From: Nitrospirota bacterium
GTDB lineage: Bacteria; Nitrospirota; Thermodesulfovibrionia; Thermodesulfovibrionales; Magnetobacteriaceae
Direction: 5' to 3'
NCBI GenBank assembly: GCA_015233725.1
Contig: JADFXD010000003.1
Span: 1 to 64,000, forward strand
DNA length: 64,000 bases
A program made the translations under genes and the position numbers. The first letter of the stretch is position 1, and each line of letters starts with the position of its first letter. The notes beneath the pieces were generated by a model, which worked only from the letters and a program-made list of their open reading frames with translations, did no database searches and was not told where the DNA came from. This document shows positions 40,482-49,396 of the stretch, piece after piece.

Positions 40482-43400
40482 ATGCAGCAGTCGGATTACG
40501 TCCCGCTTCATCTACATACCGAGTACAGCCTGCTGGATGGGGCCATACGGATCAGCGAGCTTATAGAGATGGGGCTGCAGTACAATATGCCTGCAGTGGC
40601 CATCACGGACCATGGCAATCTGTTTGGGGCTATCGATTTCTATAAGAAGGCCAAGGATGCCGGCATTAAGCCCATCATTGGATGCGAGCTGTACGTTGCC
40701 CAGGGCAGTCGCCACGAGAGAAACAAGGCCGACTCCAAGGGGGCGTACTTTCACCTCGTCCTGTTGGCCAAGGACACAGAGGGCTACAAGAACCTCGTCA
40801 AGCTTGTGACAAAGGCCTACACCGAGGGATTTTACTACAAGCCGCGCATCGACATGGAACTGCTGCAACAACACAACAAGGGGCTCATTGCCCTGACGGC
40901 CTGCCTCAAGGGCGAGGTGCCGTACTACCTGCAACGAGACATGATTGATAAGGCCAGAGAGGCCGCCATCAAATACATAGATATCATGGGGGCAGATAAC
41001 CTCTACTTCGAGATACAGGACAACGGCATAGCCGAACAACTCGACGTCAACAAGAAACTCATCACCCTCTCCAAGGAGCTTGACATCAAGCTCGTGGCCA
41101 CAAACGATTGTCACTACCTGCGCAGAGAAGACTTCACCGCACACGACATCCTCCTGTGCATCCAGACCGGAAAGACCGTCACCGACACCGACAGGATGAG
41201 GTTTAAGACAAGCGGGTTGTATTTCAAGTCCCCGCAGGAGATGAGACAGGCCTTCTCAGAGACCCCGGAGGCCATCCTTAACACCCTGGAGATAGCAGAA
41301 AGGTGTAACCTCTCCTTCCAACTCTACAAAAACATGCTGCCCCAATACCACATAGATGGCGCCACCACAGCCGAGACCTACCTGCAAGGGCTCGCCCAGG
41401 AGGGACTAAAGAAAAAGATAGGCCACCAACCATCCGCACAGTACCTAGAACGCTTTGACACCGAGCTAAAGGTAATCAACAAGATGGGTTTTGCCTCGTA
41501 CTTTTTGATCGTGTGGGACTTTATAAATTTCGCGCGCACCAAAGACATCCCCGTTGGCCCTGGCAGGGGCTCCGCGGCTGGCTCCCTGATTGCCTACTGC
41601 CTGGATATCACCGACATAGACCCGATCAAGTACAACCTCCTCTTTGAGCGTTTCCTCAACCCCGACCGTATCAGCATGCCAGATATAGACGTTGACTTCT
41701 GCAAGGACAGACGTGGAGAGGTCATCATCTACACGGCCGAGCGCTACGGCAAGGACCACGTTGCCCAGATCATTACCTTTGGGACGATGGCAGCCAAGGC
41801 CTCCGTGCGGGACGTGGGCAGGGCGCTGGGCATGCCCTATGCCGAGGTCGACAGGATCGCCAAACTCATACCGGGGACACTAAACATCACCATCAAGGAG
41901 GCCCTCGAGGCAGAGGTAGAACTCAAGAGCTCCTACGAACGATCGGAGGAGGTCAAGCGCCTCATCGACATCGCCATGCGCCTGGAGGGGCTGTGCCGAC
42001 ACGCCTCAACCCACGCCGCAGGGGTCGTCATCTCGCCCACCCCGCTGACCGATTACACTCCACTGTACCAGCACCCCGGAGAAAGCGCCATCACACAGTT
42101 CGATATGAGCTCCATCGAAAAGATCGGCCTGTTGAAGTTTGACTTCCTCGGCCTTAAGACCCTGACTGTAATCAGACAGACACTCCAGTACCTGACAGAA
42201 CGCGGGATCGACCTCGTGCTTAAGGACATCCCCGTTGACGATAAAGCAACATACGACCTGCTAAGTCAAGGACTGACAACCGGTGTGTTTCAGCTTGAGA
42301 GCCCCGGCATGAGAGACATCCTCATAAAGATGTCCCCCAACCGATTTGAGGACCTCATCGCCCTGGTTGCCCTGTACCGGCCAGGCCCCATTGGCAGTGG
42401 CATGGTGGATGACTTCATCAAACGCAAGAAGGGACAGACTCCGGTTACATACGACCTGCCACAGCTAAAGGACATCCTGGATGAGACCTACGGCGTCATC
42501 CTCTACCAGGAACAGGTCATGAGGATAGCCAATAAACTCGCCAGCTTCACAATGGGACAGGCCGACCTACTCAGAAAGGCAATGGGTAAGAAGATCGCCC
42601 AGGAGATGGACCGCCTCAAGGACGAGTTCGTCGCCGGCTCCATAAAGAACAATATAGCTCAAAAGATGGCCGTTAAGATATTTGACCTCATGGCCATGTT
42701 TGCAAAATACGGGTTTAACAAGTCACATTCGGCGGCATACGCCTATCTCTCCTACCAGACGGCCTACCTCAAGACCCACTACGCCGTTGAATTTATGGCC
42801 GCCAACCTCTCCTGCGAGGATACGACGGAGAAGGTCGTCAAGTTCATCAAGGAGTCTCAGGAGATGTCCATAGACATCATGCCTCCCGATATAAACAGCA
42901 GCGGCAGCCGGTTTAAGATAGTCGATAAGGCCATCCTGTTTGGTCTTGAGGCCGTCAAGGGCGTTGGGGGCAGCGCCATAGAGGCCATCATCCAGTGCAG
43001 ACAGGATAGACAATTTCAGAGCCTGGAGGACTTTGTCCGGCGTGCCAAGGTCAACAAGAAGGTGACAGAGAGCCTTATAAAGGCCGGAGCCTTTGACCGC
43101 CTCTGTAAGAGCAGGGCAGGGGCCGTACAGGAGCTTGATATGCTACTATCGGGTAACATCGCGCTGCCATCGCTCTTTGGCAACGGCGCTGAGACATCAA
43201 ACACCCCCGGAGACAATGGCACCCATGAGTGGGAGGAGGCCGATAAGCTCATGTATGAAAAACAGGCGCTGGGCTTTTATATCACCAGTCATCCGCTGCG
43301 AAGGTACGAAGGCCTCTTGAGACAGTTGCAGGTCACAAAGACCTCAGCCCTGGAGGATTCTGTAAGCGGTACTGAGGTCAGGGTAGCAGGCATCGTGGCG

Positions 43401-43859
43401 TCGTTTAAAAAGAAACAGTTAAAGGACAAGCGAATGATGGCCATCGTGACCCTGGAGGACGATGATGGCTGGGTTGAGGGTGTCATCTATCCGGATATGC
43501 TCTCAAAGGTACAGGAGATGCTCAAAAAGGACATCGTTGTCGTTGTAAAGGGCAAGCTCGAAATATCCGAAAAGGGCCCCAAGGTGGTCGTCAACGAGGT
43601 CTCAGACATAGCGGCAGTCCTGACGGAGCGCCTCTCAAAGATCGAGATAGACCTCACACGCACCCCATGTAACAAGGACATCTCTGGACGTCTGATAGAT
43701 GCACTTAACCGCAGTAAGGGTAAGATACCAGTGTACCTGAGGTTCCCCTGGAATGACACAGATATCATCATCATGACCTCCTACTCGGTAGGCTATGACC
43801 AGGGACTGTTTAACGAAATCGAGGGCATCACTTACAAAGGCTCTATAACACTTAATTAA
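40482..43859 (+). CDS. dnaE: DNA polymerase III subunit alpha
   Basis: FVPLHLHTEYSLLDGAIRI-type PHP start, PDIDVDFCKDRRGEVI, GPGRGSAAGSL, FNKSHSAAYAYLSYQTAYLK. ORF track start 40401 probably too long. Confidence 0.97.
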   Translation: MQQSDYVPLHLHTEYSLLDGAIRISELIEMGLQYNMPAVAITDHGNLFGAIDFYKKAKDAGIKPIIGCELYVAQGSRHERNKADSKGAYFHLVLLAKDTEGYKNLVKLVTKAYTEGFYYKPRIDMELLQQHNKGLIALTACLKGEVPYYLQRDMIDKAREAAIKYIDIMGADNLYFEIQDNGIAEQLDVNKKLITLSKELDIKLVATNDCHYLRREDFTAHDILLCIQTGKTVTDTDRMRFKTSGLYFKSPQEMRQAFSETPEAILNTLEIAERCNLSFQLYKNMLPQYHIDGATTAETYLQGLAQEGLKKKIGHQPSAQYLERFDTELKVINKMGFASYFLIVWDFINFARTKDIPVGPGRGSAAGSLIAYCLDITDIDPIKYNLLFERFLNPDRISMPDIDVDFCKDRRGEVIIYTAERYGKDHVAQIITFGTMAAKASVRDVGRALGMPYAEVDRIAKLIPGTLNITIKEALEAEVELKSSYERSEEVKRLIDIAMRLEGLCRHASTHAAGVVISPTPLTDYTPLYQHPGESAITQFDMSSIEKIGLLKFDFLGLKTLTVIRQTLQYLTERGIDLVLKDIPVDDKATYDLLSQGLTTGVFQLESPGMRDILIKMSPNRFEDLIALVALYRPGPIGSGMVDDFIKRKKGQTPVTYDLPQLKDILDETYGVILYQEQVMRIANKLASFTMGQADLLRKAMGKKIAQEMDRLKDEFVAGSIKNNIAQKMAVKIFDLMAMFAKYGFNKSHSAAYAYLSYQTAYLKTHYAVEFMAANLSCEDTTEKVVKFIKESQEMSIDIMPPDINSSGSRFKIVDKAILFGLEAVKGVGGSAIEAIIQCRQDRQFQSLEDFVRRAKVNKKVTESLIKAGAFDRLCKSRAGAVQELDMLLSGNIALPSLFGNGAETSNTPGDNGTHEWEEADKLMYEKQALGFYITSHPLRRYEGLLRQLQVTKTSALEDSVSGTEVRVAGIVASFKKKQLKDKRMMAIVTLEDDDGWVEGVIYPDMLSKVQEMLKKDIVVVVKGKLEISEKGPKVVVNEVSDIAAVLTERLSKIEIDLTRTPCNKDISGRLIDALNRSKGKIPVYLRFPWNDTDIIIMTSYSVGYDQGLFNEIEGITYKGSITLN

Positions 43860-43899
43860 GGATTTGAAATTAATAGTGAAATATTGGGTATTATCAACC

Positions 43900-43998
43900 C
43901 ACTGTGAACAAGATAAGATGGGGTCAAGGGGGCTGGCCCCCTTGCAGGGGGGGTCGAGGGGGGGGCAGCGCCGCCCCCCTTTTTTCTTCTTCTCTTAG
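43900..43998 (+). repeat. Interspersed double-hairpin element, class I
   Basis: gtgaacaagataagatggggtcaagggggctggcccccttgcagggggggtcgaggggggggcagcgccgcccccctttttt. Confidence 0.92.
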
Positions 43999-44009
43999 GG
44001 GTTGGGTTA

Positions 44010-45023
44010 TTGATGCGAACATATCTGGATTTTGAGAGGCCGCTTGAGGAGTTGGAGTTTAAGCTCGAGGCCCTTGCGCACCATCGTGGTGGTGAAGACC
44101 CTGTAATTGAGTGTGAGTTGCAAGTGCTGCAACAACAGCTCAACCAGAGGCAGCGGGATTTGATCGCGACCCTCACGCCGTGGCAGAAGTGTCAGTTGGC
44201 GAGACATCCCGAGCGTCCGTATACGCTTGATTACATAAGCCGGATCACCGATGACTTCCTGGAGCTACATGGAGATCGCCGGTTTTCCGACGACCCGGCC
44301 ATCATAGGCGGCCTTGGTACAATAGATAACCACTCCGTGCTGATCGTAGGCCATCAGAAGGGGCGAGGGACAAAAGAGCGCATAAGCAGAAACTTTGGTC
44401 AACCCCATCCCGAGGGATATAGAAAGGCACTGAGGCTGATGAAGCTGGCCGAGAGGTTTGACCTACCCGTTGTGACGTTTATCGATACGCCTGGGGCATT
44501 CCCCGGCCCTGGGGCTGAGGAGAGGGGACAGGCCGAGGCCATTGCCACGAACCTCCTGGAGCTTTCACTCCTGAGCGTCCCCGTGATATCGATCGTGATA
44601 GGCGAGGGGGGAAGCGGTGGGGCACTTGCCCTGAGTGTGGCAGACAGGCTGGTGATGCTTGAGCACGCCGTCTATTCCGTGATCTCACCGGAGGGCTGTG
44701 CGGCCATCCTCTGGGAATCGGACAAGCTCACCCAGGAGGACTTCTCAAGGGCCGCCTCGGCATTGAAGCTCACGGCCTCCGATCTCCTGGCCTTTAACGT
44801 CATAGACGCCATAATCGATGAACCCCTCGGTGGGGCACACACGAACATGGACGAGGCCGCAAGGATCGTTAAGGCATACATCGTGGATACGCTCACAACG
44901 CTCAGGGATATCCCAAAGGATGTGTTGCTGCAACAACGCTACGAAAAGTTCACAGGCATGGGTGTATTTAAACAAATACAAGAAAAAGAAGAAAAAGAAC
45001 AAGAAGGGGGCGGCTCTTCTTAA
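44010..45023 (+). CDS. accA: Acetyl-CoA carboxylase carboxyltransferase subunit alpha
   Basis: [54 protein letters not shown]. Confidence 0.96.
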   Translation: MMRTYLDFERPLEELEFKLEALAHHRGGEDPVIECELQVLQQQLNQRQRDLIATLTPWQKCQLARHPERPYTLDYISRITDDFLELHGDRRFSDDPAIIGGLGTIDNHSVLIVGHQKGRGTKERISRNFGQPHPEGYRKALRLMKLAERFDLPVVTFIDTPGAFPGPGAEERGQAEAIATNLLELSLLSVPVISIVIGEGGSGGALALSVADRLVMLEHAVYSVISPEGCAAILWESDKLTQEDFSRAASALKLTASDLLAFNVIDAIIDEPLGGAHTNMDEAARIVKAYIVDTLTTLRDIPKDVLLQQRYEKFTGMGVFKQIQEKEEKEQEGGGSS

Positions 45024-45085
45024 CCCTGGCCCCCCCCCGCAAGGGGTCCAGACCCCTTGGCCCCTTAATGCTTAATCCTGCAACT
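44978..45085 (-). repeat. Interspersed element overlapping the accA 3' end
   Basis: agaaaaagaagaaaaagaacaagaagggggcggctcttc... ccgcaaggggtccagaccccttggccccttaatgcttaatcctg. Confidence 0.82.
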
Positions 45086-45090
45086 TTTTA

Positions 45091-45483
45091 TTATACCTCT
45101 ACTCTATGTTTTCCTATGCAGTACATGATACTTTCAAGTAATTGCTCCTCGTCTATTGGTTTAATGACGTTTCTGCAGACCTTATCGCTTGTGTGTTCTT
45201 CGTCTCTATATGCGGTGGTGATTATGATGGGTTGGGATTTGTTTACTTCGAATATCCTTTCTATCATCTCTTTGCCATCCATAACTGGCATCTCTATATC
45301 TGTTATAACGACATCTATCTCGTCTTGATGTTTAATGTAGGTCTCCAGACCTTCCTTGCCATTACTTGCATCATAGACAGCAGCAACCCTTCTCTTTAAA
45401 AAACGGGCAAGCATTTTTCTTATAAACTCATCGTCCTCTACGTAAAGCACCGTTAATGTTTTCAGTATGGATTCGTCAATCAT
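45091..45483 (-). CDS. Response regulator (receiver domain)
   Basis: TVLYVEDDEFIRKML, VVITDIEMPVMDG, NVIKPID. Confidence 0.92.
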   Translation of the reverse strand: MIDESILKTLTVLYVEDDEFIRKMLARFLKRRVAAVYDASNGKEGLETYIKHQDEIDVVITDIEMPVMDGKEMIERIFEVNKSQPIIITTAYRDEEHTSDKVCRNVIKPIDEEQLLESIMYCIGKHRVEV

Positions 45484-46961
45484 ATCTCTATCCTAAATTC
45501 GCACCATCCGTTATTAATGTTTCTTGCCAGTATATGGCCGTTGTGATACCTCTCAATTATGACCTTTGACATATACAGTCCAATCCCCGTTCCCCTTGTC
45601 TTATCTTTTGTTGTAAAATACGGATCAAACACCTTGTCTATTATATCGTCTGAAATCCCACCTCCGTTATCCATAGCACTTATAATTATTTTCCCAATAG
45701 AGTCATCTTTCTGTAATGTTATATTGATAACTCCATTGACAATATTTCTTCTTTCAAGTATATCCTTTGCATTGGTTAGAATGTTTAAGATTGCCCGGGC
45801 AAACTCATTTGGCAGACCGTGTATAGTCAAGGTTTCATCCAGCGTCTTATATATAACAATCCCCCTGTTTCTCATATACCCTGATAACAGGGCTACTGCC
45901 CTGTTTATCTCACCGGCGATATTGAATTGCCTTCGTTCTCTGTCAGAATTATAAAAATCCCTGAAGTTATCTACAGTATCTGACAATGCCTTAAGCTCAG
46001 ACATCGCAATTGCGACATCATTGTCCAGGTACTTATAGCTTAACTCGTCATGCAGAAATGCGTCCTTTATGTCCTGGAGTATAAGACCAATCGCACAAAG
46101 GGGCTGTCTCCAATGATGGGATATGTTCATAAGCAACTCGCCCATAGCAATATGACGGGATTGCTCATACATCACCTGATCTATAAGGCGATTTTTCCCG
46201 ACCTCTTCTTTTATTCTCTCTTTGAGGTTGAGGTTCATGGTCATTATTTCTTCTTCCATCCGTTTACGCTCTGTTATATCTCTGATAAATGAAAATATTA
46301 CATTATCACTCTTAATAAAATTAGCACTTGATTCAACATCGATAATACTGCCATCCTTACGCTTGTGTCTGGTTGCGAAGATATCCTTTCCAGTTTCTAT
46401 AATCCTTCTTATATGTCTTTGTGTCTCCTGGGGCGATTCTATCACTTCAAGATCGGATATTGTCATCTGTAATAACTCTTCCCTACTATATCCGGTCATA
46501 TTACAATATGATTCATTTACAAATATCGGTCTACCTTCAATATTCACCATAAGAAAGCCATCAAAACAGGTGCGCAAAATGGTCTTGTTCTGTTGCTCTA
46601 CTCTTAACTTATCGGTTATATCGTGGATTGTGCAACACACATAATCGTTGTTATCTATCATGAACGATCCCGTATATACCTCCACATCCCTGACTTCACC
46701 TGTGGAGATACGATGCCGGTGTGTTAAATATCTTAGCTTCCCGTCCAAGATATCTCTAATGTTCTCTCTTATTTGCCCTTCAGTATTAACTATTATATCC
46801 GTCAGATTTTTCTGGCAAAACTCCTCCCTGGTATAACCATAAAAGCAACACGCTGAGTCGTTTACCTCGACAATGCCCAGGGTCTGCGGGTCGTATACCC
46901 ACATAACCGATTGAGAATGGGTGAATATGCTCTTATATATATCCTGGCTGTCTTTAAACAT
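45480..46961 (-). CDS. PAS-domain sensor histidine kinase
   Basis: PAS repeats; SRHIAMGELLMNISHHWRQPL; NILTNAKDIL, DNGGGISDD, TGIGLYMSKVI. Confidence 0.93.
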   Translation of the reverse strand: MFKDSQDIYKSIFTHSQSVMWVYDPQTLGIVEVNDSACCFYGYTREEFCQKNLTDIIVNTEGQIRENIRDILDGKLRYLTHRHRISTGEVRDVEVYTGSFMIDNNDYVCCTIHDITDKLRVEQQNKTILRTCFDGFLMVNIEGRPIFVNESYCNMTGYSREELLQMTISDLEVIESPQETQRHIRRIIETGKDIFATRHKRKDGSIIDVESSANFIKSDNVIFSFIRDITERKRMEEEIMTMNLNLKERIKEEVGKNRLIDQVMYEQSRHIAMGELLMNISHHWRQPLCAIGLILQDIKDAFLHDELSYKYLDNDVAIAMSELKALSDTVDNFRDFYNSDRERRQFNIAGEINRAVALLSGYMRNRGIVIYKTLDETLTIHGLPNEFARAILNILTNAKDILERRNIVNGVINITLQKDDSIGKIIISAMDNGGGISDDIIDKVFDPYFTTKDKTRGTGIGLYMSKVIIERYHNGHILARNINNGWCEFRIEI

Positions 46962-47060
46962 ATAGTGAGATTATTATACAACTTCCTTTACAGTTTCTGC
47001 TACATAGGTTCTTCCTCTTTTTTGACTTTTCTGGATGTCCATGATATAGTAAATACCCTT

Positions 47061-47483
47061 ATGGTTAGGTCTTTGCAGGAGAGGGGATTTCTCGTTATTG
47101 AGATACTGATAGCCAGTCTGATCCTGACGACTAGCATTGCGGCTACCATGTATCTTTTCAGGGTGGGGTTTCAGACGTTGCAACAGGCACGGCAGTCCAA
47201 CATGGTGGCATCAAAGGTGCCGCTGGCGATAGACTACCTCAAGGCCTCGGAGATGAGAGGCATAACAAGCGCCGTGGAGCTTGGAGATGGAGTCATGATG
47301 GTGTGGAAGTCCCAGCCCCTGGGGGAGTCCTCTCCAACCGTTACGCCTAACAGCACGGGTCTGTTTGATATATACCTCTACAAGGTGGGCTTTACCCTGA
47401 CCTACGAAACGCTATCAAGGGACTATGAACTTACGCTATTTAAGTACAGACCAAAGAGCTCCAGTGAAGAGCCGCTCATATAG
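47061..47483 (+). CDS. Type II/IV prepilin-like protein
   Basis: MVRSLQERGFLVIEILIASLILTTSIAATMYLFRVG. Confidence 0.75.
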   Translation: MVRSLQERGFLVIEILIASLILTTSIAATMYLFRVGFQTLQQARQSNMVASKVPLAIDYLKASEMRGITSAVELGDGVMMVWKSQPLGESSPTVTPNSTGLFDIYLYKVGFTLTYETLSRDYELTLFKYRPKSSSEEPLI

Positions 47484-48156
47484 GTCATCGTCTATATTGC
47501 CGTCTTGTTGGGGTTATTCGCTGATAGAGGTGCTCATAGCCGTTACGATATTTACGTCGATGGTGATGCTGGCAATGGTGGCGCTCAACCAGGGGCTTGG
47601 ACAGTACAAGAGGCTGATGAAGGAGGGGATAGACTTTCGCAGGTATGCCTCTACGTTCTGGTTGCATCAGAGTGCCTCGGGTATGCTCAAGTACCTCGTA
47701 AGCGACATCAACAACAGGCAGTTTCCCTACTTCCGCTGCTCCTACGACGGGGTGGTCAGCTATGTCAGCGTCTCGCCGCTGTCCAGCAACGTGCCCGTGG
47801 TCGTGTGGATCGTCAGGGAGAAGTTGAACTCATCGGGACTATCTGCCCTGACGTACTACGAATTGCCCGTCTATGCCAAGAAGTACGACGACATTGACCA
47901 TGACTATGTATCGTCTGATTATAAGAAAGGCAGCTCTTTTGTCATTCTCCAGGATGTAACCGACGTTCGGATCGAGGGCTACGTCATGGACACGGTAACA
48001 AAGCTCTGGCAATGGCTCTCGGATTACGACGCAAAGGACGGTAACATGCTACCAACGTCCATCAGGATAAGCTACAAGCGCGGGGGCAAAAAAGCAACGA
48101 TCTTCCTAAATATCCCGACAAACAAGAGTATCAGACCCGACACCAGTGTCATATGA
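47425..48156 (+). CDS. Prepilin-like protein (PilW/GspJ type); true start uncertain
   Basis: CWGYSLIEVLIAVTIFTSMVMLAMVALNQGLGQYKRL. Confidence 0.7.
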   Translation: MNLRYLSTDQRAPVKSRSYRSSSILPSCWGYSLIEVLIAVTIFTSMVMLAMVALNQGLGQYKRLMKEGIDFRRYASTFWLHQSASGMLKYLVSDINNRQFPYFRCSYDGVVSYVSVSPLSSNVPVVVWIVREKLNSSGLSALTYYELPVYAKKYDDIDHDYVSSDYKKGSSFVILQDVTDVRIEGYVMDTVTKLWQWLSDYDAKDGNMLPTSIRISYKRGGKKATIFLNIPTNKSIRPDTSVI

Positions 48157-48159
48157 AGC

Positions 48160-48240
48160 GGCAAAAAAAAAGGGGGGGTGGCGCTGTTTCTTTACCGCTC
48201 CAGGACGCTCCTGGCCCCCCTTTCTTTCTTCTCTTCTGGT
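48160..48240. repeat. Interspersed hairpin element, class II
   Basis: aaaaaaaaagggggggtggcgctgtttctttaccgctccaggacgctcctggccccccttt. Confidence 0.85.
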
Positions 48241-48263
48241 AGGGCAGGTACTTATCACAGAAA
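48217..48263 (+). repeat. 47-bp perfect inverted match to window positions 1-47
   Basis: cccctttctttcttctcttctggtagggcaggtacttatcacagaaa is the reverse complement of positions 1-47. Confidence 0.95.
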
Positions 48264-48282
48264 TATTTACAGTAAGAAATAA

Positions 48283-48313
48283 TTTACACAAAATCATGCT
48301 GTTTTTGTACAAT
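48283..48313 (+). promoter_or_regulatory. Putative purC promoter
   Basis: TTTACA-19 nt-TACAAT. Confidence 0.4.
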
Positions 48314-48336
48314 ATACGTATTAAAAAAAAAGGCGG

Positions 48337-49248
48337 ATGGGTTCTATTATGGCAGCAGAGAGCGACATTGTGCTACAGACCGATATCAAGGGGCTTAGGC
48401 TCATAAAGAGGGGCAAGGTCAGAGACATATACGACGGCGGACAACACCTGTTGATGGTGGCCACCGACAGGTTGTCGGCCTTTGACGTGGTTCTGCCATC
48501 GGGCATACCGTCAAAGGGGGAGATACTGACGAGGCTGTCCGTCTTCTGGTTCGGGCTTGTAGAGGACATCGTCGGTAACCACCTGGTCTCTACGGATGTC
48601 AACGATTTCCCCGGCCTCACCCAGGAGGATAGGGCGATCCTCAGCGGCAGAACCATGCTGGTGAAAAAGGCAACCCCCATGCCCGTTGAATGTATCGTGC
48701 GCGGCTATATAACCGGCTCCGGCTGGAAGGATTACCAGAGAAGCGGCAGCCTCTGCGGCATACCGATAACTGAGGGTCTACAGGAGTCTCAGCGCCTGCC
48801 ACAACCCATCTTCACCCCAAGCACCAAGGCCGATACCGGACATGACATCAACATCTCTCTTGAGGAGACCGCCTCTATTGTCGGCAGGGAGATGGCCGAT
48901 AATCTCAAGAGACTGAGCATCGATATCTATAACAGGGCAGCCACCCACGCACAATCCAGGGGGATCATCATAGCCGATACGAAGTTCGAGTTTGGCCTCT
49001 GCGATGACAAGTTGCTCCTCATCGATGAGGTCTTGACACCGGATTCCTCGCGGTTCTGGCCGGCTAAGGACTACGCCCCGGGACGCGGTCAGGACAGCTT
49101 CGACAAGCAGATAGTCAGAGACTACCTGTTGACTTTGAACTGGGCTCAGACCTATCCAGGCCCAGCGCTTCCCGATGACATTATAGCAAAGACCACCGAC
49201 AGATACAGACAAATATTGGAGATACTAACATCCCCCTCCCCTACATAA
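48337..49248 (+). CDS. purC: Phosphoribosylaminoimidazole-succinocarboxamide synthase
   Basis: KRGKVRDIYDGG, VATDRLSAFDVVLPSGIPSKG, VECIVRGYITGSGWKDY, LIDEVLTPDSSRFW. Confidence 0.97.
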   Translation: MGSIMAAESDIVLQTDIKGLRLIKRGKVRDIYDGGQHLLMVATDRLSAFDVVLPSGIPSKGEILTRLSVFWFGLVEDIVGNHLVSTDVNDFPGLTQEDRAILSGRTMLVKKATPMPVECIVRGYITGSGWKDYQRSGSLCGIPITEGLQESQRLPQPIFTPSTKADTGHDINISLEETASIVGREMADNLKRLSIDIYNRAATHAQSRGIIIADTKFEFGLCDDKLLLIDEVLTPDSSRFWPAKDYAPGRGQDSFDKQIVRDYLLTLNWAQTYPGPALPDDIIAKTTDRYRQILEILTSPSPT

Positions 49249-49250
49249 CA

Positions 49251-49295
49251 AGATAAAGAAAGCGAGGGGGCGGCTCCGCCCCTTTCTTTCCCTCT
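49251..49295. repeat. Short hairpin element with purine/pyrimidine arms
   Basis: aaagaaagcgagggggcggctccgcccctttctttccctc. Confidence 0.6.
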
Positions 49296-49298
49296 ACT

Positions 49299-49328
49299 TG
49301 TATATAATTAATTATGGGCAGGTACTTA
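49299..49328 (+). repeat. Left copy of 30-bp perfect inverted repeat flanking the histidine kinase
   Basis: tgtatataattaattatgggcaggtactta. Confidence 0.97.
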
Positions 49329-49339
49329 TAATCCAGCTT

Positions 49340-49396
49340 ACCTGTGAGCATGTAGATAATAACCTTTAGGCTTTTAAAAGCCTCGTTTATCATATC
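49340..49396 (-). pseudogene. Stub of a response-regulator gene overlapping the histidine kinase 3' end
   Basis: Minus strand TTTAGGATAGAGATATGATAAACGAGGCTTTTAAAAGCCTAAAGGTTATT mirrors TTTAGGATAGAGATATGATTGACGAA at the intact HK-RR junction (about 45470-45495). Confidence 0.5.
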
